Shown: one piece after another, positions 24,357 to 37,100 of the stretch
Layout: each line of letters opens with the position of its first letter
Position numbering within the stretch: position 1 is the first letter of the stretch
Translations under genes and position numbers: made by a program
Assembly: GCA_013399115.1 (NCBI GenBank)
Contig: VXAA01001141.1
Location: 44,272 to 108,271, forward strand
DNA: 64,000 nucleotides
Direction: 5' to 3'
Source of the DNA: Anseranas semipalmata
Lineage: Eukaryota; Chordata; Aves; Anseriformes; Anseranatidae
The notes under the pieces: generated by a model
What the model was told of the DNA's origin: nothing
The model's input: the letters and a program-made list of their open reading frames with translations, nothing else
Databases searched by the model: none

Positions 24357-25195
24357 GTGTGAATGATGTTGGAGGCAGACGACGCTTTGAGGAGAGCGAG
24401 TACACGTTGCACATATACCCCGGGAGCATCGCAGAAGGGACGATCTATTGCCCCATCACCGCCAGGAAAACCTCCACGGCTGCCGAGGTGATCGATTCGC
24501 TCATTAATAAACTCCAGCTCGACAAAACCAAATGTTACGTCCTTGCGGAAGTGAAAGAGTTCGGTGGGGAGGAATGGATCCTCAACCCTACGGACTGCCC
24601 GGTCCAGCGCATGATGCTGTGGCCTCGCATGGCCCTCGAGAACCGAATAAGCGGCGAGGATTACCGCTTCCTTCTGCGGGAGAAGAACCTCGACGGCTCT
24701 ATCCACTACGGGAGCCTCCAGTCCTGGCTGCGGGTGACGGAGGAGCGCCGCAGGATGGTGGAGCGTGGCTTCCTGCCCCAGCCGCAGCAGAAGGACTACG
24801 ACGACTTGTGCAGCCTGCCGGACTTAAACGAGAAGACGCTCTTGGAAAACCTCAGAAACCGCTTTAAGCAAGAAAAAATCTACACCTACGTAGGCAGCAT
24901 CCTAATAGTTATTAACCCGTTCAAGTTTCTACCTATTTATAATCCTAAGTATGTCAAAATGTATGATAACCATCAGCTGGGGAAGCTGGAGCCCCATATT
25001 TACGCTGTGGCAGACGTGGCCTACCATGCCATGCTTCAGCGGAGGAAGAACCAGTGCATCGTGATTTCGGGAGAAAGCGGGTCAGGGAAAACACAGAGCA
25101 CAAACTTTCTGATTCATCACCTCACTGCCCTCAGCCAGAAGGGATTTGCTAGCGGAGTAGAACAGATTATTCTTGGAGCTGGACCAGTGCTTGAG
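24353..25195 (+). CDS. MYO9A: MYO9A coding exon 1: start codon, Ras-associating domain, start of motor with P-loop
   Basis: This 843 nt exon encodes residues 1-281 and ends in phase 0 at a GTAAGA donor. The ATG at 24353 has A at -3, opens the frame, and begins a protein start ([14 protein letters not shown]) typical of MYO9A. Residues about 14-112 match the Ras-associating (ubiquitin-like) domain found at the N-terminus of class IX myosins. A linker rich in charged residues follows, and the motor begins near residue 150. NPFK is at 188-191 and the ATP-binding P-loop GESGSGKT is at 240-247 (nt 25070-25093), with all key residues present, including the lysine that contacts phosphates. It is by far the largest coding exon here. 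An overlapping frame (24532-24867) and an antisense frame (24317-24706) are shadows of this constrained, GC-rich exon. Confidence 0.97.
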
Positions 25196-28100
25196 GTAAG
25201 ATGAAAATGATAGCAGTGTGGAAACTTTTAATGGTGTAAAGAAAAAAAACCAGCAAGTAGTTGTGGTTTTATTACGAGGTTATCTAGTAAATGCTGATAG
25301 TAAACCGAGTTACAACGGTATGAGCAATGAGAGGAGGTGGGCTCTCTGCCTGACGAATACTACGTGATTCAAAAAAGGGAAAAGAATCGCAAGAGCCGCC
25401 TCGGCCGGGCCAGGTTTCCCCTGCAAAGCCGGGGTACGGCCGGCTGGCTCTCTAAGAAACAGCAGCTGCTGTCAGGCGGGGAAAACGCTCCTCTCGCGTC
25501 AGAAAAGCTCGTGGTCGGTTCCCCGGTGGATTATTTCGGAGCGAACTTTCAGCTGTTATTGTGAACCGCGTTCTTGGCTGCGTCCATGCGACGGCTGTCT
25601 CAGTCAAACAGGCAGCCGAGGAAAATTCTCAGGTCGAGTGACGATGGCGAGGCCTCTACGTGGACGTCACAGCAGTCCTAGTCTCGCTTGCCTGCTGAAT
25701 TTATAGCAATTTCTGCACGTGTTTTTCCTTTAAAGAAGTAAAGAGTGGAGCTTGGTTGCATTTCCTTGTCTTAAAAAGTGGCTTTGTGTCTCCTAAAAGT
25801 AGTAAAGCTCAAGGCTTGGTTTGTTTGTTTGCTTTTATTTTGCAAACTTGTTTGTTTGGGAATATTCTAACTCCTCGCTGTTGTCTTGGGATCCGTCCCT
25901 GAAGCATTGAGGGTTCGGGGAGCGCTGGCTGGTTTGGGGGTTTGGGACAGAAGCTTGCATTCTTTTGCTCTGGCAGCTGCGCTTCTGTTGTTGCACTTCG
26001 GCTGCCTCCAGGTCGCTCTGGGAAAGTCAGGTTAATCCAGAATTTCTTCTGGCCTGCCGCTTCCGATCGAAATAGGCACAAATCAAGCGGTCCTAAAGAT
26101 AAGATGCGCATACCTCTGTTTTTTCCTTCGCTTCCGAAAATTGCCTAAAAAAGGGATCTTCAGAGACGATCGGCTCTCACATCTCGCGTTACCCTGAGAG
26201 CGGTTCGCAGGTCGACCCCTTTTGATTCCTTCCATTTGTGGTTGGTGCTAAACTTGCGTATCTCGTTTATTTTTCCTCCTCCTTCCCGTTCTTCTCCCTT
26301 CCTCCAGAAGCCTTCTTGGCTCCTCCTGTTGTCCTTCTGCCTATTCCAAATGAAATCGCGTTTGCCTCGGGCTTGCCTTTTGGGCACTGCGACATACCTG
26401 TTGGCGTGTCAACTTCTGGCATTTTGGGGCCGGAGCACGGCAAGTGAGAGCGCGCTCGCTCCCGTTAAGCTCTCTGCCCGCTCACAAAGCCTTTCCATCC
26501 ACCCGTTCCTGGGAACGCCTCTGCAGCTGCGCTCGCATGGAAGGAGCGGAAATGCGGCAAACTTAAGGTTTTCTGCAGCTTCGCTCTTTTCCGAAGTTTA
26601 CCTTTTGGAATAGCCCTAGGCTATTGTTTGGGATTGTTTTTTTTTTTCTTGCAGAGGTCGTTACGAGATTCCTGTGAGCCTTGTCCCAGCTGTGCTTTTT
26701 GGGACGGCCGTCAAGGCAAGCTGTTATTGCCATCTAACCGCGGCGGTGTCATCCAAGAGCTGTACGCACCGGCGGCTGGCATCATGAGTCTCCTTTCAAC
26801 CTGCATGTGACATAGCTCCAAAGCATTTTCCCTTTCCCTCGTATGGGATTCAATAGGCAAACGTGATTTGCAGTGGTGCTTTTAGAGCGGTTTTTAAGGA
26901 CTTGTTTCACTCTGCTGGTTGACCTCGGTCAGATCCGTTTCTGAAACAGCGTAATTCTCTGTTTGTTTTATGATAAGTCATATTACTTAAATACCGTGTC
27001 TTTTTTTTTTAAATAAAGACAAGGTCCAAAGTGGTTTAAAAAGGCGATTTGCTCTGTATTTTCCTGTATTGTTTCACAGTTTCTTACGTAGCACATTTTT
27101 GCCCGTAGAAGATCCATTTTTCGGTAGGGTATCACTAGAGCCGAGTTGGCCAAAGTTTTGCTCTCTGGCTTATTTAGTTTCAATGCTGAGCTTCTTAAAT
27201 TCCGTTGTTTTATGCAGATATCAGAGGAATAATTGCACGTGCATTTCAGTTCTGTTTCTGATCTACTTCATGCAGTACTTCAGATGAAAACTTCATTATG
27301 TTCAGCTTGATGCTCCATCAGGGACCCGGAGTGCATAGCTTCGCTGTCTAATTACCATATAGATTGTTACTTCTCGTTTAGATGCCAACCCCGATGTTAT
27401 TTAAGGAAGCATCAAGGAAGTGCGCCAGGCGTTCGTGTGCATGTGGGTTTGTATGCGTGTCCTTCAGCGAAACGCTTTGCTCCAAGAATTTCTCTTTTTC
27501 CTCAGACAGAGAAATAGGCAACGCGCAGAACAAGAAATGTTTCCTCTTTCATTCGCATCCCAAAAGCTCCAGGTAAGGGTTTGCTCCGTAAAAAAACGTT
27601 ATCGCTGCACTTCCAGATACTGGGGTGTCTGACCTGTGGTTTAGACATGGGGTTATTGTAAAATAGTTGAACTCTGGGGAATAAACGCCACGGGCACTTA
27701 GACTGGATTTGAAGCTTAGCAGTTTTGACAGAAATTACGGAATATTTGGGAAGAACGTGCGTACAGCAAACTAGGGAGCTGCTCTGTTTTGCCTCTTGGT
27801 TGGATTTCTGCTGCGTACATCGCACACGAAGCATTTCTTCAGGATCCACTAATTCTGGGAAAGCTGAGCGAGCGCGTGGGGAACGGGCCGCTCCGGCTCT
27901 GCGACTCGGGATCAGCAAACCGGAGCTCCGGAGGTTACGCGGGAAACTATTCCCATCCACGGGAGGATTTTAATAGTGCCTTATCTCCGCAGCAGGAGGG
28001 TTGATGGGGAGAGGTTATGGGACCCACTTAATTCCCAGATAGTTGAGCTAGGGTAATTAGCTAAGACTCAAGCATATAAAAGCATGAGCTTGTCTTAAAT

Positions 28101-31100
28101 TAGATCTCTCTCTCCTATCTAAATAAGAGATGGAAATGGTGCCAGCGTTTGATATAAATACTAACCCGGAGGTGCAAGCTATGCAGGTGAAGTTAAGATT
28201 TCAGATACACACTAATAGTTCAAGGGCTTATTACTTCCCAAGAACGTCGGGCATTTTTATTGCAAACGAGGCTTTATTACTTTGTGTTCGGGAAAGACCC
28301 CGAAACCCGGGTCTCCCGTCTTCCTTTCCTTTGAATCCTTGACTTAAAAGGTGCGACGCACGCCGTGGCCACAGAATCCCAGAACCATTTAGGTTGGCAA
28401 AGACCTCCGAGATCATCCAGTCCACGCTACGTTCTCGTCTTGCAAGGTCTGTTGGAGACGGGTCATGCTCGTGTGAACCTTGGGAGCTGTAGGCTAGTGG
28501 ATTTTCGGGAACGTCCAGCCGGAAAATAACCTTTGGGTTGCTCATCTTCCCTGGTGTTCTGAAAGAAAATCTGAATTTTACAGGTTTTCTGAACTTTTCA
28601 GGCAGGGAGACCTGCTCCTGCGGGCTGCTGCTGCCCTCACGTTGGGGCAGGGGGAAGGCGAGAGGATCAGGTCCTCCTTTTTTTTTCATACAGTGACAGC
28701 AGACAGAAGGCTAAGAACACTTAAAAATTCCAAAGAGCTTTTCCTAGTATCCCCACAAACTTTGGGAAGCTATTTTACTTTTTGGAAGTGTTCCTTTGGC
28801 TTTGGGAAACTCGTTATCCAGCCCTGCGGGTCTGGTTGGAAGCATCCTGGTTTTTCTGTTGGCTTCTGGGGTGAATCTCTGCAAGCTGGTACAGAATAGC
28901 TTTGTAAACACGTCTGGCTTTTACAAAACATTTAATGGAGGAGTTCAAGTACGTACCTTAGACTCCTGATCTTTGTGACATGGCAATAATTTCACTCTCG
29001 GGGTTTTCTTCCAGATTTTTCCATTAAAACAGTGTTGGAAGTCTTGTATATGGAGTTGTAATGCAGGAGCATTTTCCTGTTAACTATCATTTCGTTCTAC
29101 TTCTAATCAGTACGAACTTTCAAAACTTGTTTACGACAGTGGTTTAAGACACTGTTTTCCCTGTAATTAAATTAGCTAGCAACATCAGGATGAACTTACA
29201 TTTTCAGAGTCTTAAACCTCTCAGAGGTGGAAGGTCCAGCCCCAGCGGGATCGTGAACATCCTCCAGGACCCAGCGAGAGGCAAAGCGCGCGTCAGCTTC
29301 GCTGGAGCTCCCCGAGCACCAGTTCATTCATTGGATCACGTTGCTTTTCTTTAATTCTCAGCATAAAGGCACCGGCAGCTCCCCGGGCAGCTATCGGATG
29401 CGCCCGGAGCTTTCCCGACATGTCGTTTGTCGCGACACGTGCCGCGCTGGCAGCTGCAAAAAGCAGACGTGTTTTCTGAGCAGCTGTTTGCACGCATCTT
29501 AAAAACGTCCCAGTGGGGATTTCTCAATTGCTTAAAAAAAAAATAACAGAAAGAAACATTTCTGTGACAGGCCAACGATCGCTGCTGGCTACGGATGGGA
29601 GCTGTTGCTGTCATTCACAACCCTCTGTGCCAAAAAAAAAAAGAAAGAATTGGTGGCTTGACTTGCTTTGGAAAGGTAGCAGTTAGCCTGTCGGAGTGGT
29701 GGCAACGCTCCGTGCTTTGGGATTTGCGTCGGGATGCCAGGAGCGGCACCGGAGCGATCGGTGCGGCTCTGGAGGTTTTACATCTGACAAGGCAAGAGGC
29801 GAAGGATTCTGCTCATCGCTCGCTCTGGCTAATTTTTAACCTGTAATATATGCAATTATTATTGAGCTCACGCATGGTCTGAGTTAGGCATGGAAGCTCG
29901 GTGTAGCTGCCAGGATTTGAGCGTTACGTTCTCCCAAACGCACGGGAAGGCCGGAGAGGGACCAGCAGGCAGAGATTATACAGATCATGTCTAATGTGAG
30001 AAGAATTTGTGCAGGCCTCTGACAGCAGCAGCGACACAAAGGCCTCATACAGCAATGCCCATGCACTAAATGCTTCTCACCAGGGCTTCCAAAATGCTGT
30101 TATTCTTCAGCTCGTGATATTTTACACTTTCTGCCTCCCTATCAGCGCGTGCCATTCATCCGCTTCTCCGATTCCGAATTACTCAATCCTTTTTAGAGTC
30201 CGTGGAACATCCAGATTGACCGCATCGGTGGTGGAATTTGACTTTTTTTTTTCATTATTTGCTACCCTCAGCAAATATTTCGCTACCCCAATTCAAAAGC
30301 CCGTTTTGTTACGTTCGACTGACGGAAATGGTGATTTCTGACCTGAGGTGACTGCAGGAAAATGGATTCGTTACTAAAGCAGGTTTATGAGAAACTGCCT
30401 TTTTCTCTACCCCCAAGAATTAGCAGCGGTTTTGTTTCCACGGTGGAAACAACCGAAAAGCCCTGCCCTCGCTGGGTGCAGAGCTTTTGTTGAGCCTTCG
30501 TGTCCAAACATCCCATTTTTCCCCCAGTCTCCTCGTCTTTCCCTCCCTCCTGTGCTCCTGACCCCTCGCCATCTCTTTTTGGGGGAACTGCTTTGTTTTG
30601 CCATTCGCTTCCCTTCATACCCTTCCATTTTTCTCTTGTTCTTTAGTTTTCTTTCATTCTTTCAGGGTTTCACCTTTTTCCTCTATTGGTGTATGTAATC
30701 CTGAGCCTGTCCATGGCTGTGTGTTCACACTTGTGTGCAACCATAGTTAATCCGGATTATGCTTTCAAATCAGAAGTCTTCTCATTGTCACCCTCAGAAT
30801 TATTCTGCAGCTATTTTTTTTTAACTACGTCAGCATTATATGGTATTAGAGAACTGTTGATTTTTTCATTACTACTCTTTTTTTATTATTCTAGTGGCTT
30901 AGCCTGTTCATTTCTCCACTTTATCTATTACTTGGTTTCATATTAAGCTTTTTGTTTTAACCTGAATATGAAAGCGTAGGTTTTATGAACTTTTTCTTTC
31001 ATTTTCACTAGATTGTGCAATGATAAGGTAGCACCCTGGTAAGTTAAAGGAAGATGAGCTGAGAGAGGCTTCCACGAGGACTCAATATCGAGGTGCAGAA

Positions 31101-34100
31101 GTCCAGACCCTTGTGCATGTAGTTGATACAGCACTGGAAAAAGCTGCCTCCTTCTAGATGCGGAATAATTGGTAATTAATGCAAAGCAGCAGTTGACAAA
31201 TTTTGCCTTTTTAATGGTTTCTGCTGTCCACGTGGCTGCTACGGGCACAAAACGCGAGTGCTCTCCATTAAACTGCTCTGGAGAGTGCAGGGTTTCGCCT
31301 CCAAACCCCGCGTTTTGCATTTCGTTGGGTGCCCAAGGGCCCACGCCCCGCAATAGCCCCCTGCCTGCTCGGCGGCTCGCACACAGCATCCTGCTGAGCT
31401 CCGGGAGCGCCCAAATTGCTTCCCAAGGCAGCAAGTGAAGGCTTCACCTCATCCTCCCTCGCATCCCTGGAAGCGGAGTGAACGGGGCAGGTGATGCGTC
31501 CCTGCTGGTCCGCGGCTTTCAGTCGCCTGGGGCTCAGGGAATTCCTCGTTTGGCACCAGAAGTCTGTCTAGTAGATCCGGGTGGATTTTTTGGGGGCCGA
31601 TTCGGCTAGGTGACCCTCGTGCTGACTGCCATCAATGAGCTTGGTAGGACGGCCCAACCGATGTGAGGAGCGGCGGCTACGCGAAGGAGCGGCGGTCCGC
31701 CTCTGCGCCTGTGCTTGTCAAGCTTGCAGAAGCCGTCCAGCCTCAAGAAATTGTGTTCAAAATTTAGCCAAATCGGGACGGTTTGAAGTTATGGAGAACC
31801 ATTATTTACATCCCTGAGAGCAGGTTGTGGCGGTTAGCTTCGTTACAAAAGGTACCAAGAAACCTCATAATCCACTAAGGCTACTAGGAGAAGTAGGAAT
31901 CGGAGTAACTGTGATGATTTCTGATTTTTTTTATATATATTTAATACTTTTATCAAAACGGTCAATTTAGGGAGGACCAGTACATTGTGCTATGGGCAGA
32001 CTGGTAGCAGGGTGTGCTGTAATGGCTACCAAGCAGTTCCTATTAAAATACTTAAGGAAGTGCTAATGCCACACACAAAGGAAGTATGAATTTCAAGAAA
32101 AAAAATGCAATTTAAAAAAAAAACTTTGAGTAAGAATGCATGGGCGATATTTTTATATATTCTAGTTGCTGATCTAGATCTGCAGGTTGCCCCAAATTAG
32201 GCAGATCTACTCATTTTTTAATCAGGAGAAAGATCTCGGACAAGGAGCTGCGTGAGGGATGCCAAACGAGGATGAAAGCAGGCGAATAAAAACGCTCGCG
32301 TCCGAGATGAGGGCAAAGCCTTAAAGCCTCTGTCTGCTTTATATCCGAGGGCTGTCTCGGAAATTGGGAATCGTTTCAGGAGAGTTTGAGGAAGGAGCGC
32401 TGCTGCGTGCTTGCTGGCAGGATTGAATTTTACAGGTGACCCTTGCAGTGGCAGTGATGCCATTGTTCTGTAAAATTCCACCAAAACTGGAGGAAAGGGT
32501 AAAATTCTGATGTCACCTTTTTGGTTGCTACATTTTTTTTTTTGGCGATAGATGACCTGTAATGGTTCACCGGCGTTCAGCGGTACCGCCGCATCCCAAG
32601 AGCATCTCTTGCTGTCAATGCCAGATATTTAGTGGCACCTAACAGGTCACTCAGCGTTTCTTCCACCTCTGGACTGAGCGGGGCGAGCCTGATTTTATTG
32701 AAAACCTGCAGAAACAGCTTCCTGCACGCGGCTCGCCTTTGCCACGTGCTGCAGCCTGAAGGACGACTCTGCCTCTCTCTGCCCTTGTTGCCTTCTGGAT
32801 CCTCCAGCTGCTGCAAATCCTCGACTCGCTGTAAACGCTCCTCACCCCGCAGATAAGAGGCGAGCTCTGAAGTGAGTACAATGGGGCTTCTTGTAAGGCG
32901 TTCTTCAAGGGAGAGATAGGAATCAGCTGCGTGGTAGGTGGAGTAGGCTGCGTCTGCTGGAGCTGGGGAAGATTTGGGTTGCCTCCCCGAAGCAGGAAAT
33001 TAAATGCCCTTCTGTGCAAGGCTTGGATCCACTCCTTAATTGAAAATAAACTTTGCAAGCTTTGGAAATAACGCGTTGCAGTTTGGTTTAAGGCTCTGAG
33101 AAAGTAAGGGTGCCTTCTAGTAAGCTGCGTCCTTCTTACTGAAGTAACTCGATCGTTTGCAAAAACAGGCAAAAATATCACTGGTGTCTCATCACAGCCG
33201 TGCTTCAGCAGCAGTGTGCACAAGAGCAAGCCTTGAAACCACCGCTGGCAGAGAATGACGGCCTCATAATACACAAAATGGACGTTTTGCCTCTTGTGGG
33301 TTGATCGAACCCCTTATTTTCACCAGGGTATCTTTTCGTTCTCGCTGCATTTCATTTCTTCGTTGCCTAGGCTCTAGCTCCGGCTCCAGCGATGCTAAAA
33401 GAGGAATGTATCCAAGTTATCTGCCTGAACTCTGCATTTGTGGGCCAGAGCTGTCTTGGTATTTGGAGGCCTCTGGGATAGCGGTAAACTTGCCAGCAGT
33501 TCATAAATTTTAGCCAGGCTTTTTACCTTAGTCAGGAAATTCATGTTTGAACTTTATTAAGGGGCTTAAGCTGGGATTCGCAGTGATCTAATACCAGCCC
33601 GCTGCCAAACGTAACATGCAATTTTTGCGTTTGGTTGCTCGTTTTCATCTGAACTCGCTCCCCTCTCCCTCGCCTCCCTCCCGGAGCTGTCGGTCGGCGG
33701 CGGGTGAACCCCACGAAACGCAGCACGGGCACCGCTCGTCCCCACGCGGTCCGGGACAAAGCAAAGCGCGGGGACGCGTCCATCCTGCCCGGGTCTCGAC
33801 TCGAGGGGAGGGCGCATCCATCTGTGGTGGGTACCAAAAACATTTTGGAGGGTGGTTGGCAGTGAAAATGTATCTGCTGTTTTAACTATCGTGTTTAACT
33901 AAAGGCGAGGCGTGTTGTGCTTGCTGGCTGTGTGCACGTGGCCCTGTTGAATAACTGAAGAGGGGACCTCAGGACGTGTGTGTATAACCGGCAGCTGAAC
34001 AGGATGTCAAGACCGGTTTACTGTTGGTATGATTTTAAGCGTTAAGTCCCTTTTGAAGAAACCAAGAGGATCGCCCAAAATAAGAGCTCCGTATTTGGAT

Positions 34101-37100
34101 GATGATCCGTGATGGCCGTAGTGGTTGCTGCCTGTGTGTAGGTTGCCTGTACACAAACATTAATTTTTGTGCAGCAAACCCAGCCTGACAAGGCTCCTTT
34201 CCCCACTTGCTTTTCTCTTTCTGCAAATGGTAGCAGAGAAGAACCTGTTCCTGCGCTCTGCGTTGCAGCCTCCATTAATGCAGCCTCCCTTAATGGCTGT
34301 CGTACGATTGATTCAACTTCGGATGAGCAAGGTCCTCGAGCAAAGGCCTTGGAAAAGCGTGCAGGAGGGCTGGAGAACGGTGCTGTCCTTGGGAAGCACG
34401 CCTGGAACTTCACCAAGGTCAGGTCCCTGCCCTTCCAGTTGCCCCCGTGCGCGGCCAGGCACTGCGCGAGTCGCTCGTGATTTATTCTCCCTCCCCGATT
34501 CTGCATCAAGCCGCTGCCAGCACAGCTCCGTTTCCGATGCAAACTGTGGAAATGAAGAAGCACCTCTAACATTCCCAGAAATTCACACGCGGCGATACTT
34601 CCTGAACCGCCGTGTGCGCGCGCGCACAGGCTCCTTTTCTTTTTTCCTGGTGTAAGTACAGCAAGTGGGCATCCAAGAGCCAGTAAGCCTGGATTAATAC
34701 TGGGCTCGGGCTGCTTCAGAAGGGATTACAAACCATAATATTGGCATTAATGCCGCAAAATCTGAGCGAAGCTTTTGAAAGTGCTTATGCAGCACAAAGA
34801 AACTTTGCTGGAGCCTTTTAACTTGCACGCTGCTTTCTCCTTTCCTCAGCTACAGAGGAGAAAATTGTGGTTTCCAGAATTACATCACAATTATAATATT
34901 TGTAATAATAGAGATGCAATATAAATAGCCTTATGGCATGAGTGAAATACAGGGGTAATGAATGGGTGGGACCTGCTCGTTGCTGTCTTGGTTTTTCCTT
35001 CTGGCTCGTGCAGCCATTCCCTCTGTAGGACATCTGGTTTTCATCTGGTACAGGAAAGCTAAATAATTGCAATAAAACTGGGAGAAAACATAGCGATTTG
35101 GGGAAAAGAGAAGTACTTATTGAAGTTTGCCTGTTTTTCAAGTGGGGTTATTAAATTTATCAGCCTGGGTTACTGACAGAGCGGACGCTTACTTGGATGA
35201 GTAAATGTGTCTGCTGACGGACTGCGCAATTACAGCTTAATGAGGTCAGAGCTCCGGGCTTTTCCTGATGTTGGTACATGCGAGCGTGTGAAATGATAAA
35301 TAGCCGGGATTGGGATTGCTCTGAGTTTTGGGAAACCACTTTGCTGTCGTTTCAGCCAAGCGCTAATGCGCAGTCACGATTCTGCACATCACAACGGCCT
35401 CATTTCGGTGGGACTTAGCTGCGCTGGGGTAAGAATTAACCGCTCAAAAATGTCTGCACGGTGTTAGCTTGGAGCTGGATGCATTTTAGAACTGGTAGGA
35501 TACAAAATACATCGCTTTGTCTCTGCATCTCTGGCTCTAAGTTTGATGGCAACGGCAAGGTTGTCCTTTAGGCTAATTTTAGAGTCGAGAGGTAACATGG
35601 GTCAGTGTCTGCTTAATCTCTGTGGCATTAGCAGACCCCTTTGACTAAGTTTTTAAATTGCGTTTTATTGATTGCTAGGCTTTTAAAGAACTCCATAAGC
35701 TATTAGCGAGGCCTCCGCTATGTGCAAATGGAGTATTTGTCATGCTCTGAGCAATATTGACCGGAGCAGTTGGGCACTCTAGGAATATATAGTCTTTTTG
35801 TTCCCCCATTTAGGTCACAAGACTCTTGCCGATCGATTGGATCAGCTGTTTCTGCCCTCGCTGTTTCTTGTTGCTGGGAAAACTTCATTAAGGTGTAACC
35901 ATAAATAAGGAAAATATTTCTAGTTTTCTGCATTAATTGCATCTGGTCGGCAGGAGAATTGCACGTAGCTGGCTGAGAGGAGACATGGTTGTTGAGAAGA
36001 GAGAGTTACAGGTTATTCCTACCCCGACGGCGTGTGAAGCTTTCCGAATAACGAGGCTGCCTTAGCTATTAGCTTATAAAGGATCTGGGTGAGCCAGTGC
36101 TGAAGTCTGCAGGAGTCATAAGTTTGCATTTGGACTTCAATGGTTGTAATTTTGAAGTTGCTTTATGGTTATAATGTTGAAAGATCTTAAGCACTCATTT
36201 TTCCTAAGAGTTTAATTAAGTCACTGGCTTTCAGTTGGAAATTTGAGAAGTAAAATAGGTCTTAACTTAATAATAAGTTCGGTACTTTGAGAGAAAACAC
36301 TGCATTTCTCCTTAAAGATTTGCTTTGACCGCACCCGGAGTAGCCAGATCCGCGTGCCATTTTGCTCACGAGCTGCCGAAAGTGGCGTTCCTTTGGAAGA
36401 GGATCCGTAATCGGGTAGGGCGCTCGCAACTCTGACGGCTTCCTCACGAGAAATTAGGGAAATGTTTCCTTTTTGGGTGCCGTTCTGGTTCGGCGTGGAA
36501 AGAATTTCAAGTGGGGTGATACTCCCCACACCGCTTAAAGATGCAGTGGCTTATAAACACGCTTATAAATGCAATAACCTATACATTTAAAACTTCTTTT
36601 TGACTTCTAAGTTGACTTTTGGCACAGAGTACCCGGTGAGCTGAGAAAATACACTGACTGTGATTGTACTTGTGTGAATTCACCCGCACAGTCATCGCCT
36701 CGCAAGCACAGGCTTTCTGAGGAGGGATGGCCACGTTACACGCGGTAGCGTTTGAGACAGAGGCAAGTAGAAAGGGGGAAAAGATTTAACAAAGCGAACC
36801 CACACCATGACGTGTCACTAAATCTTTCATGTTTGAGAAGAAAGCTGCCCCTGCGGGGAATTTGGGGTGTATTTGGCACCCCGCTGGTACTCCTTGGTTT
36901 GTGGCCACTTAGATTTTAGCGTATTGGATTTAAATGCTTTGGGGCTTTTTTGTTCCTTGCAGGATGTTTGCGTGGGCTTTGTTTTCAGGCTCATTTGGGA
37001 TCTTGATCCCGTTCACAACGCGGTCCCCAACGCATTTACGCTGCGTGTCCCCAGGAGCAGGGCACGGCCTCGTAAGGGACCCCCTTATGGGATGCTGCTG

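Noticed and set aside
24317..24706. 129-codon antisense open frame across the start-codon exon
   Set aside because: It mirrors the GC-rich, strongly constrained MYO9A coding exon. The sense protein matches a known family and the antisense one does not.
24532..24867. 111-codon + strand frame inside coding exon 1
   Set aside because: Overlapping frame of the MYO9A exon with no recognisable domain.
34042..34655. Long frames on both strands (176 codons minus, 162 plus)
   Set aside because: Both strands and several frames are open together, as expected for GC-rich non-coding DNA.
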